Assembly (NCBI RefSeq): GCF_009363695.1
Contig: NZ_CP045403.1
Coordinates: forward strand, 1,220,001-1,284,000
Reading direction: 5' to 3'
DNA: 64,000 nucleotides
DNA from: Bacillus sp. THAF10
GTDB taxonomy: Bacteria; Bacillota; Bacilli; Bacillales; Bacillaceae_I
Of this stretch, positions 26,441-35,298 are shown piece after piece (within the stretch, counting starts at the first letter, position 1; every line of letters begins with the position of its first letter). Below the pieces are notes generated by a model. It was not told where the DNA came from, did no database searches, and saw only the letters and a list, made by a program, of their open reading frames with translations. The translations under genes were made by a program, and so were the position numbers.

Positions 26441-28000
26441 TTGAAGAAAAGAGTGATGGGGCTCATTCTCGTTCCGTTTCTTCTTTTTTCTGCATGGTTT
26501 GTTCCATTCGTTCAACCTGTACAAGCTGAAAAAGAAGAACACGCATGGCAAGATGAGATTATGTATTTTATTATGATTGACCGTTTTAATAACGGAGACA
26601 CTTCTAATGACTTTGATGTGAACCGTGATGACCCGAAGGCTTATCATGGTGGGGACTTTCGTGGAATTACAGAAAAACTGGATTATCTGAAGGATATGGG
26701 TTTTACTGCCCTATGGCTTACTCCTATTGTTCAGAATGAAGAAAAAGGCTACCATGGCTACTGGACAGAGGATTTTTATAATGTGGAAGAGCACTTTGGC
26801 ACACTAGAAGATTTTAAGGAATTAGTGGCTGAAGCTCATAAACGTGATATGAAAATCATTGTAGACCTAGTCGTCAACCATACAGGCTACCAACATGCTT
26901 GGCTTAAGGAAGAAGATAAAAAAGATTGGTTTAATCCAAACGAAAGCATTCGCGATTGGAATGATCAAGAGCAGGTAGAGAATGGATGGATTTATGGATT
27001 GCCAGATATCAATCAAAATAATCCTGAAACTCGCAAGTATTTATTAGACATGGCAAAATGGTGGATTGAAGAAACAGATATTGACGGATACAGGCTTGAT
27101 ACCGTGAAGCACGTTCCTAAAGATTTTTGGGAAGATTTTTCTAAAGAAATGAAATCCGTCAAGGAAGATTTCTTTTTAATTGGGGAAGTGTGGCACGATA
27201 ATCCTGAATATGTTGCAGGATATCAGGAAACGGGAATTGACTCACTTGTGGATTATCCAACCTACAACGAGTTAACTAGAATTTTTACCACACCAAACCA
27301 ACCGCTGACACGGCTAAGTTCTATTCATTATCATAATCAAAATTCCTACGAAAATCCTAATATTCTTGGCACATTTCTTGATAATCATGATGTAGAGAGG
27401 TTTACTAGAGCAGCAGTGAAAAAGAATCATCATCCTCCTACAAGATTAAAGCTTGCTCTTACTTATATGTATGGAGCACCAGGAATTCCTATTATCTATT
27501 ATGGAACGGAAATTGCGCTTGATGGCGGGGAAGACCCTGACAACCGGAGAGACATGAATTTCCGAGCTGATAAAGAATTGATGAACTATATCACCAAGCT
27601 TGCCGAACTTAGAAAGACGCTTCCAAGCCTTACCCATGGCACCTATGACATGGTCTATGACAACGGCGGAATGGCTGTTATTAAGCGTGAGTACGAAGGC
27701 GAAATTACTTTTGTGGCGATAAACAATACTACTGAAACGAAAGTAGCACAAATAGATGCTGAATTGGTTGGCGAGAATATGGAGCTTCGAGGAACACTTG
27801 GGGATGAACTTGTTCGAAATTCAGATGGAAAGTACTCCATTGGACTAGACAGAGAAACAGCAGAAATTTATACCGTATCCGAAGACTCCGGTGTTAACAT
27901 TGCTTTTGTTGGTGCCATGGCGCTCATTTACGGTGGCTTTGTTGCTTTTATCGCAGCAGCCATTATTAGAAGGAAAAAGATGAAAAATAACAAAGATTGA
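26441..28000 (+). CDS. Membrane-anchored alpha-amylase family glycosidase (GH13)
   Basis: A 519-residue GH13 enzyme. An N-terminal signal peptide (cleavage expected after VQPVQA) precedes the barrel, with IVDLVVNHTG, the nucleophile in DGYRLDTVKHV, the acid Glu in GEVWHD and the third acid in LDNHDVERF. The C-terminus holds a second hydrophobic segment, FVGAMALIYGGFVAFIAAAI, followed by RRKKMKNNK, the stop-transfer pattern of a membrane anchor facing outwards. It should cleave alpha-glucans at the cell surface to feed the adjacent importer. The start is TTG after AGGGAGG. Exact specificity is unknown. Confidence 0.88.
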   Translation: MKKRVMGLILVPFLLFSAWFVPFVQPVQAEKEEHAWQDEIMYFIMIDRFNNGDTSNDFDVNRDDPKAYHGGDFRGITEKLDYLKDMGFTALWLTPIVQNEEKGYHGYWTEDFYNVEEHFGTLEDFKELVAEAHKRDMKIIVDLVVNHTGYQHAWLKEEDKKDWFNPNESIRDWNDQEQVENGWIYGLPDINQNNPETRKYLLDMAKWWIEETDIDGYRLDTVKHVPKDFWEDFSKEMKSVKEDFFLIGEVWHDNPEYVAGYQETGIDSLVDYPTYNELTRIFTTPNQPLTRLSSIHYHNQNSYENPNILGTFLDNHDVERFTRAAVKKNHHPPTRLKLALTYMYGAPGIPIIYYGTEIALDGGEDPDNRRDMNFRADKELMNYITKLAELRKTLPSLTHGTYDMVYDNGGMAVIKREYEGEITFVAINNTTETKVAQIDAELVGENMELRGTLGDELVRNSDGKYSIGLDRETAEIYTVSEDSGVNIAFVGAMALIYGGFVAFIAAAIIRRKKMKNNKD

Positions 28001-28079
28001 GGGTGAATTCCTGCATTTGCAGGGAAAAACCCCTCTGATATGTATGCGTTTACAATTTATTTTAAGGGGGAAAAGGTGC

Positions 28080-29105
28080 ATGGCAGTAACCATAAAAGAT
28101 GTTGCAAAGCTTGCCAACGTTGCACCTTCCACAGTTTCTCGTGTGATCGCAAATAATCCGAGAATAAGCGATAAAACAAAAATACGCGTGAGAGAAGCGA
28201 TGGAAGAGCTTGGATACCATCCAAACTTTATTGCTCGAAGTCTTGCAAACCAGTCAACTCAAGTAATTGGACTAGTTATGCCGGCATCGGCAGATAAAAC
28301 ATTTCAAAATCCCTTTTTCCCAGAGGTGATTAGGGGAATAAGCACAGCCGCTCATGAAAAGCAGTATGCACTTCAAATGACAACAGGTGTAACGGCTGAC
28401 GAAATTTTAGAAGGCGTCAGACAAATGGTTCAAGGAAGAAGAGTAGATGGTGTCATCCTTCTTTATTCGGCAGTAGAGGACAAAATTATCAAATACCTCC
28501 AAAAAGAATGCTTTCCATTTGTAGTAATTGGAAAACCCTTTGATCAGGTGGAGGAAATCACTCATGTGGACAATGATAACTACCGAGCTGCAAAGGAAGC
28601 CACTCAGCATTTACTATCACTAGGTCATGAGCGGGTAGCATTTGTAGGAGGAAGCATTCAGCTTGTGGTAACCATTGACCGGTTACTAGGCTACGAAAAG
28701 GCAATTAGGGATTCAGGAATCAAATATCGAGATGAATATATCGTTCATGAGGAATTTTTAAAAGAGGGCGGACAGGAAGCAATATCTGAATTGTTATCCT
28801 TAGAGGAGCCACCAACGGCACTAGTAGTATCGGATGATTTAATGTCCCTGGGGATATTAAATACCCTCCATGATATGGGGATCTCCGTTCCAGAGCAAAT
28901 CTCCATTGTGAGCTTTAATAATGTGCTATTAGCGGAAGTGGCACGTCCACCGTTAACTTCTGTAGATATTAACATCTTCCAGCTTGGCTTTCAGGCTGCG
29001 AAGACGTTAATACAGAAGGTAAAGGATCCGAGTGAGCCGGTCAAGCGAATAATCATTCCGCATTCAATGGTGAAGCGACATACGTGTAAGGAATTAGAAA
29101 AGTAA
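28080..29105 (+). CDS. LacI-family regulator of the maltodextrin locus (MalR-like)
   Basis: A 341-residue LacI/GalR repressor. The N-terminal helix-turn-helix is VTIKDVAKLANVAPSTVSRV, and the sensor domain from about residue 60 (QVIGLVMPASADKTFQNPFF) is like MalR. I set the start at ATG 28080, where AAGGGGG lies upstream and the DNA-binding domain begins; a 21-codon extension is unsupported. It probably binds the palindromes at 22503, 22754 and 22807. B. subtilis carries the LacI-type degA near this position, but the sensor domain here fits maltose regulators better. Confidence 0.85.
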   Translation: MAVTIKDVAKLANVAPSTVSRVIANNPRISDKTKIRVREAMEELGYHPNFIARSLANQSTQVIGLVMPASADKTFQNPFFPEVIRGISTAAHEKQYALQMTTGVTADEILEGVRQMVQGRRVDGVILLYSAVEDKIIKYLQKECFPFVVIGKPFDQVEEITHVDNDNYRAAKEATQHLLSLGHERVAFVGGSIQLVVTIDRLLGYEKAIRDSGIKYRDEYIVHEEFLKEGGQEAISELLSLEEPPTALVVSDDLMSLGILNTLHDMGISVPEQISIVSFNNVLLAEVARPPLTSVDINIFQLGFQAAKTLIQKVKDPSEPVKRIIIPHSMVKRHTCKELEK

Positions 29106-29110
29106 AAGTG

Positions 29111-29146
29111 GAAAACCGGTCTCGGGGGCGAGGCCGGTTTTTTTTA
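29111..29146 (+). terminator. Terminator of the regulator gene
   Basis: AAAACCGG...CTCG and CGAG-CCGGTTTT form the stem, followed by TTTTTA. Confidence 0.85.
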
Positions 29147-29315
29147 GGTGGTAGTTTAGGGGAGCGGTTTTGAGAGAGAGGGGAGGTGGGGTGCGGTGCG
29201 GCGCGCGAAATTTGCCGATGTGTGTCGAATGGCCTTTATCCTATTTAGCCCCCTAACTGATTTGGACACCTACTTCAAAAGATATTATCATAGAAGTATC
29301 AAAGGAGGAGTCCAA

Positions 29316-29636
29316 ATGAGTAAACGTAATGGACCGATGGAAGATGTAAAAAAGCAATATGTGAGAATGGCACTTGAATCTGGGAATACTGCTTTTATCG
29401 CTAGGAAAACTGGAGTGAGCAGTTCTACTCTAGGAAATTGGATAAGACAGTATCGCGATGAAATAGAAGCAGAGATGGAAAAAGACGGTGTTAGGCCACT
29501 TTCAGAGTCTACTTCTACTCAAGAACTTCAAAAGAAGTATGACCATGCCATGAAACTTTTAGGTGAAAAAGAACTAGAGGTAGCGATGCTTCGCCAAATG
29601 GTAAAAAAAAACTTACCAACCTTTCGGAACAAATAA
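29316..29636 (+). CDS. IS3 transposase OrfA
   Basis: A 106-residue DNA-binding subunit. A helix-turn-helix (TAFIARKTGVSSSTLGNWIR) is followed by a leucine-zipper-like coiled coil (LQKKYDHAMKLLGEKELEVA). ATG 29316 has AAAGGAGG upstream; the longer frame from 29196 includes sequence outside the element. It ends shortly after a run of nine A residues (29603-29611) where -1 slippage would fuse it to OrfB. Confidence 0.88.
   Translation: MSKRNGPMEDVKKQYVRMALESGNTAFIARKTGVSSSTLGNWIRQYRDEIEAEMEKDGVRPLSESTSTQELQKKYDHAMKLLGEKELEVAMLRQMVKKNLPTFRNK
29603..29611 (+). promoter_or_regulatory. A9 programmed -1 frameshift site
   Basis: Nine adenines (GGT-A9-CTT) lie in OrfA just before its stop. A -1 shift enters the OrfB frame, which is open from 29567, giving continuous sequence KLTNLSEQITFAKEWIDEG into the catalytic region. 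IS3-family elements are known to make the OrfAB transposase this way. Confidence 0.8.
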
Positions 29637-29725
29637 CTTTCGCTAAAGAGTGGATTGACGAGGGATTCCCTGCCAGCCGTGTATTAAAGTATGCTTCCAT
29701 TACTCGTTCTACTTATTATTACCGT

Positions 29726-30583
29726 TTGGCCAATCCACCAAAAGCTAAGGTTCCTACAGGGGGAAGACCTATACCTGGCTATTCCCTGAACAGAAAGACG
29801 AAAAAGAAAGTAAAAGATACGTCAATCAAAGTGTATCTCATGCAGCTTATCGAAGGGGAAGAAGAGATATACGGATATAGGAAGTTAACAAAAGCTTTAA
29901 GAAGAAAACATCATCTCATTATCAACAAAAAGAAAGTGTATCGTCTATGTAAAGAGCTTGATATCTTGATGCCTCAAAGGGAAAAGAAGCAGAAACACCT
30001 ACGCAGACTCGCAAAGAATCGTAAGATTACAGGTCCTAATCAGTTGTGGCAAGTAGATATTAAATATGGATATGTGATGAATTCTCGCCGTTTTTTCTAT
30101 CTTGTGAGCGCAATAGATGTGTTTGATCGAAAGATTGTGGGGTACTATCTTGGGAAGACGTGTGAAGCGACTAAAGTTACCAAGATGTTGATGAAAGCTA
30201 TGATGAAACGTGGTGTCAAAATGACATCAGCTGAAGAAGTTGGACAAGGGGAAAGTAGACTCATTATTCGTTCAGATAATGGCCCTCAGTTTATCAGCAA
30301 CCATTTCCAACAGTTTAGTGAGGATAAATTCGAACACGAACGAATTCCACCAAAATCACCAAATATGAACGCTTATATAGAGTCTTTTCATAGTGTGCTT
30401 GAAAGAGAATGTTATCAGAAAAACGAATTTATAACTTTTGATCATGCGTTTAATACTGTGGATGCTTATATTGAATTTTATAATAATAGAAGGTATCACG
30501 GCAGTTTAAACGACTACAGTCCAAGTGAGTATTATGCCAAATGGTTGGCAAAATCCATGGATCCAGTAGAGCTAACGATGTAA
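29726..30583 (+). CDS. IS3 transposase OrfB, DDE catalytic domain
   Basis: The catalytic half, 285 residues when counted from the TTG at 29726. The rve/DDE integrase core shows the first Asp in LWQVDIKYGYV, the second in IIRSDNGPQF and the Glu in NAYIESFHSVLERE. A helix-turn-helix HTH_21 segment (YGYRKLTKALRRKHHL) precedes it. The frame is open from 29567 and has no good ribosome site, so I expect production mainly as the OrfAB fusion by frameshift. All catalytic residues are intact. Confidence 0.85.
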   Translation: MANPPKAKVPTGGRPIPGYSLNRKTKKKVKDTSIKVYLMQLIEGEEEIYGYRKLTKALRRKHHLIINKKKVYRLCKELDILMPQREKKQKHLRRLAKNRKITGPNQLWQVDIKYGYVMNSRRFFYLVSAIDVFDRKIVGYYLGKTCEATKVTKMLMKAMMKRGVKMTSAEEVGQGESRLIIRSDNGPQFISNHFQQFSEDKFEHERIPPKSPNMNAYIESFHSVLERECYQKNEFITFDHAFNTVDAYIEFYNNRRYHGSLNDYSPSEYYAKWLAKSMDPVELTM

Positions 30584-30589
30584 CGTTTA

Positions 30590-30638
30590 CCCCGAGAAGA
30601 AAGGTTAAAGCGATTCACTTTAACCTTTCTTCTCGGGG
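30590..30638. other. 21-bp perfect stem-loop inside the IS element
   Basis: CCCCGAGAAGAAAGGTTAAAG and its exact reverse complement flank the seven-base loop CGATTCA. It starts six bases after the transposase stop and has no T tract. Confidence 0.9.
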
Positions 30639-30739
30639 CAACCAAGCGCAAGCGCGGTAGAAGATTAAAATAATGAGATAACCCTAGTAAATAGTAGTAT
30701 GTGTCCAAACTTAGGGGGTTGAACCGTATCTAGCTCGAC

Positions 30740-30825
30740 TTGGCTTAAATAATTGGAAAGTGGCTTAAAAAATCGAAAAGTGGATTAAATAATTCTAAAG
30801 TGGCTTAATTACATCGAAAAGTCGC
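30740..30825. repeat. Four 20-21-bp tandem repeats (AAGTGGCTTAAA...)
   Basis: Degenerate units TGGCTTAAATAATTGGAAAG, TGGCTTAAAAAATCGAAAAG, TGGATTAAATAATTCTAAAG and TGGCTTAATTACATCGAAAA follow each other directly right after the IS end. The rest of the gap to 31013 is AT-rich, and I see no gene in it. Confidence 0.8.
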
Positions 30826-31013
30826 AAAAAAAATTCAGCCACACCACGTCAGACACAAACTAAAGCTCAAAAAATGACGGAAAATACTCAGAATACCTAC
30901 TTTAAACTCCAAAAAACAGGTAACTTTAAGTAAAAGCTTTCAAATTCCCATCAAAACCGCAATTTCCTCATAAACCCAACTCGCACGCACCAGCCCAAAA
31001 TGCCCCCTAAGCA

Positions 31014-31877
31014 CTACCCATTCACAATCTTCCCGCCATTCACATGCAGCATCTGCCCGCTCATATAAGATGCGTCATCGCTTGCTAAAAACACATAGCT
31101 CGGTGCTACCTCCTCAGGCTGCCCTGGCCGCTTCATAGGCGTGTTTGCGCCAAAGGTTGCGACTTTTCCACTGGAGAACGTCGAAGGTATCAACGGAGTC
31201 CATATTGGACCTGGTGCTACGCCATTCACCCGGATACCCTTCCCGGCTAGCTGCAGAGCCAACGAACGTGTAAAAGCCACAATCGCTCCTTTTGTAGCAG
31301 AATAATCCAATAGCTGCTCATTTCCTGCATAGGCGGTTACAGATGCCGTATTAATAATAGAACTTCCACTCGTTAAAAATGGCAGTGCTGCTTTCGTCAA
31401 ATAAAAAAAGGAAAATATGTTAGTCCGAAACGTTTTTTCTAACTGCTCGGCAGTGATATCCTCTAAACTACCTTGAGGATGTTGTTCTGCAGCGTTGTTT
31501 ACAAGCACATCAATCTTATTAAAGTTAGCCATCGTCTCATCGACTATTTGTTTACAAAATGCTTCGTCACCAATATCACCGGCAATCAGATGGCATTTCC
31601 GTCCTTCTGCCTCTACTTGGTGCTTTGTTTCCTCAGCATCGGCATGCTCATTTAAATATACCACCACTACATCAGCTTCTTCTTTTGCAAAATAGACGGA
31701 TATGGCACGCCCAATCCCGCTGTCGCCACCAGTAATAATCGCAACCTTATCCTTTAGTTTACTGCTTCCTTTATAATGAATATCTTCAAATTTAGGAGCA
31801 GGACTCATTTGCGACTCCATTCCTGGCTGTTGAGCCTGATGCTGCGGTGGCAAGGTTTGTTTTTGTTGATTACCCAT
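31014..31877 (-). CDS. SDR family oxidoreductase (YdaD/YhdF-like)
   Basis: A 287-residue short-chain dehydrogenase. An unusual 45-residue hydrophilic N-terminal leader rich in Gln and Pro precedes the Rossmann motif TGGDSGIGR. NNAAEQHPQG and the catalytic YSATKG are present, and the C-terminal YMSGQMLHVNGG is typical of classical SDRs. The leader plus core resembles B. subtilis YdaD/YhdF, which are general-stress proteins. Substrate is unknown. I did not find a SigB promoter. It is divergent from the GNAT gene. Confidence 0.87.
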   Translation of the reverse strand: MGNQQKQTLPPQHQAQQPGMESQMSPAPKFEDIHYKGSSKLKDKVAIITGGDSGIGRAISVYFAKEEADVVVVYLNEHADAEETKHQVEAEGRKCHLIAGDIGDEAFCKQIVDETMANFNKIDVLVNNAAEQHPQGSLEDITAEQLEKTFRTNIFSFFYLTKAALPFLTSGSSIINTASVTAYAGNEQLLDYSATKGAIVAFTRSLALQLAGKGIRVNGVAPGPIWTPLIPSTFSSGKVATFGANTPMKRPGQPEEVAPSYVFLASDDASYMSGQMLHVNGGKIVNG

Positions 31878-31959
31878 CCTAACACCTCCAATAATCTTTC
31901 CTATTATGAGAAGAAGCCATATAATTTATCCAATGGGAGAAAACAAGGGGGAACTACTT

Positions 31960-32463
31960 ATGAGAATTAGAGAGGCGACACTTGAAGACGCAGCTAGCAT
32001 TATCAAACATAGTAAAATTACCATTGGGCAGGGTCGAAATCTTTTAACATCTCCAAATGAATTTACTATCACACTTGAGGAGGAAATCGAATGGATCACA
32101 GAAAATATGAATAAACGCCAGCTCATTCTTGTGGCTGAAAAAGGGACAGAGATCATCGGCATGTTAACTGTCAGAAGGGGCTCTAGGGAGAGAGTCAAGC
32201 ATATTTGCCATTTCGGAATAAGCATTCAGGAAGCATATTGTAATTTAGGGCTAGGCAGTAAAATGATTCAACAAATGCTATTATGGGCAGCGCAAGATAG
32301 TGACATTGAAAAAGTATGCTTGGAAGTTTTTACACATAACCAGAGAGCGATTCATGTTTATGAAAAGCTAGGATTTAAAATAGAAGGAAAAAAGGAGAGG
32401 CATGTTAAATTTGAAGATGGAACCTATTCCGATGAACTACTAATGAGTCAATTTGTGAAATAG
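31960..32463 (+). CDS. GNAT family N-acetyltransferase
   Basis: A 167-residue GCN5-type acetyltransferase. It starts MRIREATLEDAASIIKHS. The acetyl-CoA signature is ISIQEAYCNLGLGSKMIQQM near residues 88-107, and VYEKLGFKIEGKKERHVKFE ends the fold, as in RimJ/YkwB-type members. ATG 31960 has AAGGGGGAA upstream; an in-frame extension to 31906 lacks a site. The acceptor substrate is unknown. Confidence 0.85.
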   Translation: MRIREATLEDAASIIKHSKITIGQGRNLLTSPNEFTITLEEEIEWITENMNKRQLILVAEKGTEIIGMLTVRRGSRERVKHICHFGISIQEAYCNLGLGSKMIQQMLLWAAQDSDIEKVCLEVFTHNQRAIHVYEKLGFKIEGKKERHVKFEDGTYSDELLMSQFVK

Positions 32464-32468
32464 AATAA

Positions 32469-32510
32469 GGTGCCGAGTCCTCCACTAGGAGACATGGCAC
32501 CTCTTTTTTA
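32469..32510. terminator. Bidirectional terminator GNAT/yajQ
   Basis: AGGTGCC-ga-GTCcTCC pairs with GGAGAC-at-GGCACCT, followed by TTTTTT. Confidence 0.8.
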
Positions 32511-32999
32511 ACGATAATTAACAAATTGTAAGTCAACATCCAAATCTGATTGCCTCAAAGCAGAAATGACCTGCTGCAAATCATCACGATTTTTGCCTGT
32601 TACACGAACCTGATCATCTTGAATTTGGGTCTTTACTTTTAATCCGGAATTTTTGATGATTGTGTTAATTTTCTTCGCATTGTCCTTATCAATCCCTTGG
32701 ACAAGCTTGCCGCGTTGTCGAACAGCACCTTTAGAGGCATCTTCAATTTTTCCGTATTGGATGTTTTTCGTCGGAACATTTCTTTTGATCATTTTACTTA
32801 CAAGGACATCTTTGAGCTGATCAAGTTTAAATTCACTATCAGAAAGTAGCACAAGCTCTTCTTTTTCAAGCTTTATGTCACTAACAGAGCCTTTGAAGTC
32901 AAAACGGTTTTGAATTTCTTTTAACGCAATATTTATGGCGTTGGTTACTTCGGACATGTCCACTTTGGACACAATATCAAATGAGCTTTCTTTTGCCAT
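32508..32999 (-). CDS. yitK: YajQ family cyclic-di-GMP/nucleic acid-binding protein (YitK)
   Basis: A 163-residue UPF0234 protein with two ferredoxin-like domains. It shows [20 protein letters not shown] at the start, [10 protein letters not shown], and the C-terminal [20 protein letters not shown]. Family members bind nucleotides or RNA, and YajQ of Xanthomonas was reported as a cyclic-di-GMP effector; its role in Bacillus is unclear. It is divergent from the yitL-like gene next to it, the pairing also known in B. subtilis. Confidence 0.9.
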   Translation of the reverse strand: MAKESSFDIVSKVDMSEVTNAINIALKEIQNRFDFKGSVSDIKLEKEELVLLSDSEFKLDQLKDVLVSKMIKRNVPTKNIQYGKIEDASKGAVRQRGKLVQGIDKDNAKKINTIIKNSGLKVKTQIQDDQVRVTGKNRDDLQQVISALRQSDLDVDLQFVNYR

Positions 33000-33143
33000 A
33001 GGAACCCCTCCACTTTTAGATGGTAATTAAATGAAACTATCGCTTTCTGTTCTTAATTATAGTAGAATGAAGCGATTTGGACAACAGAAGGAAAGTCATG
33101 TACACTCTACATATAATAAGCGTGAAAGGATAGGAAATACACA

Positions 33144-33998
33144 ATGATGGAAACAGGTACGGTATTAGAATTAACAGTAGACCGGGAAACGCCGCTAGGA
33201 TATATGCTTACAGATGGAGAAGAAACTATTTTGTTACACCGAAACGAAGCAACAAGGGAATTAGCAGAAGATGAAACAGTAGAAGTTTTCCTATATTCAG
33301 ATCAAAAAAGTAGGATCACTGCAACGATGACTATCCCTAAAGGACTTAATGGGCATGAATGGGTGGAGGTCGTGGAAGTTCTCCCTGGCTTAGGTGCATT
33401 CGTGCATATTGGGATTGCAAAAGACGCGCTTATTCCATCCGATGACTTACCTGTGTTTGAAGATATTTGGCCGCAGGTTGGGGATCAGCTATTATGCAGG
33501 GTGAAAACAGATCGAAGAGGGAAATTGATTGGAAAGCTTGCCACTCAGGATGTGATGCTAGATCGTTCCATCAAGGCCCCGTCGAATCTGTTAAATAACA
33601 ATATTCAAGGAACGATTTATCGCCTATTAAAAGTTGGTAGCTATATGATCACCAATGAAGGCTATGTGGGATTCATTCATCACTCAGAGCGTAAAGAAGA
33701 GCCAAGGCTGGGAAAAGTAGTAGAAGGCCGTGTGATTGACGTGAAAGAAGATGGAACGATTAATGTTTCTTTAATGCCAAGAAAACAGGATGCCATGGAT
33801 GATGACTCCAAAATTATCATGGAGTATTTGGAAGCTCGTGGTGGTGCGATGCCGTATAGCGATAAAAGTGCTCCTGAAGATATTTTGGAACGATTCCAGA
33901 TAAGCAAGGGTGCCTTTAAACGCGCAATGGGGAAATTAATGAAAGACGGGCTTGTTACACAGTCTGAGGGCTGGACATATAAGAAAAAAGAAGAATAA
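33144..33998 (+). CDS. yitL: S1 RNA-binding protein CvfB/YitL
   Basis: A 284-residue CvfB-like protein. It has three tandem S1/OB-type domains (about 1-65, 70-135 and 145-215; for example GLGAFVHIGIAKDALIPSDD and EGRVIDVKEDGTINVSL) and a C-terminal winged helix (EDILERFQISKGAFKRAMGK). In Staphylococcus CvfB binds RNA and affects virulence gene expression. An alternative ATG lies one codon further in. It has its own terminator. Confidence 0.88.
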   Translation: MMETGTVLELTVDRETPLGYMLTDGEETILLHRNEATRELAEDETVEVFLYSDQKSRITATMTIPKGLNGHEWVEVVEVLPGLGAFVHIGIAKDALIPSDDLPVFEDIWPQVGDQLLCRVKTDRRGKLIGKLATQDVMLDRSIKAPSNLLNNNIQGTIYRLLKVGSYMITNEGYVGFIHHSERKEEPRLGKVVEGRVIDVKEDGTINVSLMPRKQDAMDDDSKIIMEYLEARGGAMPYSDKSAPEDILERFQISKGAFKRAMGKLMKDGLVTQSEGWTYKKKEE

Positions 33999-34006
33999 AT
34001 TCACGT

Positions 34007-34037
34007 AAAAAAGCCGCCAGATGAAAAGGCGGCTTTT
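34007..34037. terminator. Terminator of yitL and of the DUF3941 gene
   Basis: AAAAAAGCCGCC and GGCGGCTTTT form the stem between convergent genes. Confidence 0.85.
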
Positions 34038-34042
34038 GCATA

Positions 34043-34174
34043 TTATAGATGATCCGTTTTTTTGGAGAATTGACGCTCTCCCTTTTGTTCATTCTTCTCA
34101 CGCTGCATGTTTTTTTCATGGCGCTTGGCATTATTGTCTTGTGCTTTTTTGTCGTTATCGCTTGTATGTGGCAT
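34043..34174 (-). CDS. DUF3941 small protein
   Basis: A 43-residue hydrophilic protein, below usual length cut-offs. It begins MPHTSDNDKKAQDNNAKRHE and ends QFSKKTDHL, a pattern I recognise as DUF3941 of Bacillaceae, of unknown function. It has no hydrophobic stretch and is rich in Lys, Asn and Gln. Its start lies just past the terminator of the upstream degV gene, and the only ribosome site (AAAGGGG) falls within that hairpin. Confidence 0.75.
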   Translation of the reverse strand: MPHTSDNDKKAQDNNAKRHEKNMQREKNEQKGERQFSKKTDHL

Positions 34175-34177
34175 GTG

Positions 34178-34219
34178 AAAAACCTACCCCTTTCTGTTAA
34201 TGATAGGAGTAGGTTTTCC
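34178..34219 (-). terminator. Hairpin downstream of degV, over the DUF3941 ribosome site
   Basis: AAAACCTAC and GTAGGTTTT pair. It ends degV transcription and occludes or loops out the AAAGGGG of the following small gene. Confidence 0.65.
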
Positions 34220-34232
34220 AAGAGTTAAAAAC

Positions 34233-35099
34233 TTATGCTTTTTTGTCATTAAGGAAAAAGAGGGCAATTGTTCCTGGTCCAGCATGTGCACCAACAGCAG
34301 AACCGATGGAAGTAATAGTGAACTCATGGGAACCTTCGAGTTTTTCTTCTATCATCGCCTTTAATGCAAGAGCTGTTTCCTCGTCATCACCATGGCTTAT
34401 GCCAATCCGTTGATTTGTTTTGAGGAAGCCGTTTCTCTCCACCATAACCTCTACCATACGGCGTAATACTTTCTTACGGCCGCGAATCTTTTCCAACGGG
34501 ATGAGTTTTCCTTCTTCCATGTGGAGTAGTGGTTTGATGTTTAGTAAGCCACCAACGAATGCAGACGCCTTACTGACACGGCCACCACGTGCTAGGTACT
34601 CGAGGTTATCCACCGTGAAGACGTGCTCCATATGAGTAATGTCAAAGCGGACAGATTCAAGGATGTCATCCTTCGTGGCGTTACGCTTCGCCATCTCAAC
34701 AGCCTTCTTCACAACAAGGCCGTAGCCAAGGGAGGCACATTTCGAGTCTATGATTGTTAAATCAAGCTCTGGGAACTCTTCTTGTACTTCCTTTTGCATC
34801 AATACTGCCGTGGAGTATGTACCAGATAGCTCGGAAGAAAAAGCAATATAAATGGCTGTTTCTTTCTTTTCAGCAATTTCCGTAAAAAGCTTCTTCATCT
34901 GAGCTGGGGATGCTTGTGAGGTTTTGACGACTTGTCCTCCTCGCATCGCATCGTAAACTTGCTGAGAATCAATTGTGACCATATCCTCATATTCCTTATC
35001 AGCAAACAGTACTTTTAGCGGAAGTAGATCCACTTTTTCTGTTGAAAAAAAATCTTTTGGTAAGTCTGAGGCACTATCCGCAATTATTCTTATTGTCAT
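34233..35099 (-). CDS. yitS: DegV family fatty-acid-binding protein (YitS)
   Basis: A 288-residue DegV/FakB-type protein that binds a fatty acid for phosphorylation by FakA. The N-terminal [14 protein letters not shown] and [13 protein letters not shown] are family motifs, [20 protein letters not shown] contains the Ser-Gly-Thr fatty-acid carboxylate site, and the C-terminal [15 protein letters not shown] is conserved. B. subtilis yitS is of this family in the same neighbourhood. Ligand is not determined. It is divergent from yitT. Confidence 0.88.
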   Translation of the reverse strand: MTIRIIADSASDLPKDFFSTEKVDLLPLKVLFADKEYEDMVTIDSQQVYDAMRGGQVVKTSQASPAQMKKLFTEIAEKKETAIYIAFSSELSGTYSTAVLMQKEVQEEFPELDLTIIDSKCASLGYGLVVKKAVEMAKRNATKDDILESVRFDITHMEHVFTVDNLEYLARGGRVSKASAFVGGLLNIKPLLHMEEGKLIPLEKIRGRKKVLRRMVEVMVERNGFLKTNQRIGISHGDDEETALALKAMIEEKLEGSHEFTITSIGSAVGAHAGPGTIALFFLNDKKA

Positions 35100-35298
35100 T
35101 TTGTCACCTTCTTTACTATACTTACAAGCATGAGGTTTTTATGAAGGAAAAAATGTTTGGAAGACATGCTTCTTTTTTAAGTGTATCTATTAATGGCAAT
35201 CTCTTCAAGAATCAAATTCAAGTTTCTCGTTTCAGAAGGGTAAAAAGAGGCAAAATACATAAAATAAGACTGGCGTGTAGTAGGAGGCTTACGGTGAT

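Larger units (their letters stand above)
29247..30720 (+). mobile_element. IS3-family insertion sequence
   Basis: About 1.47 kb with two transposase frames. The imperfect terminal inverted repeats read AGCCCCCTAACTGATTTGG on the left and, on the reverse strand, AACCCCCTAAGTTTGG on the right, both continuing into ACAC. I could not find a target duplication at either end, so exact borders are uncertain by a few bases. It is inserted between the maltodextrin regulator and the SDR gene. Confidence 0.85.

Noticed and set aside
29196..29315. Upstream extension of IS OrfA
   Set aside because: It begins outside the left inverted repeat and has no ribosome site, while ATG 29316 has AAAGGAGG.
29247..30720. 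Target-site duplication of the IS
   Set aside because: The flanks next to the terminal repeats (TATTT side and GAACC side) share no direct repeat of three to five bases, so I report no duplication.
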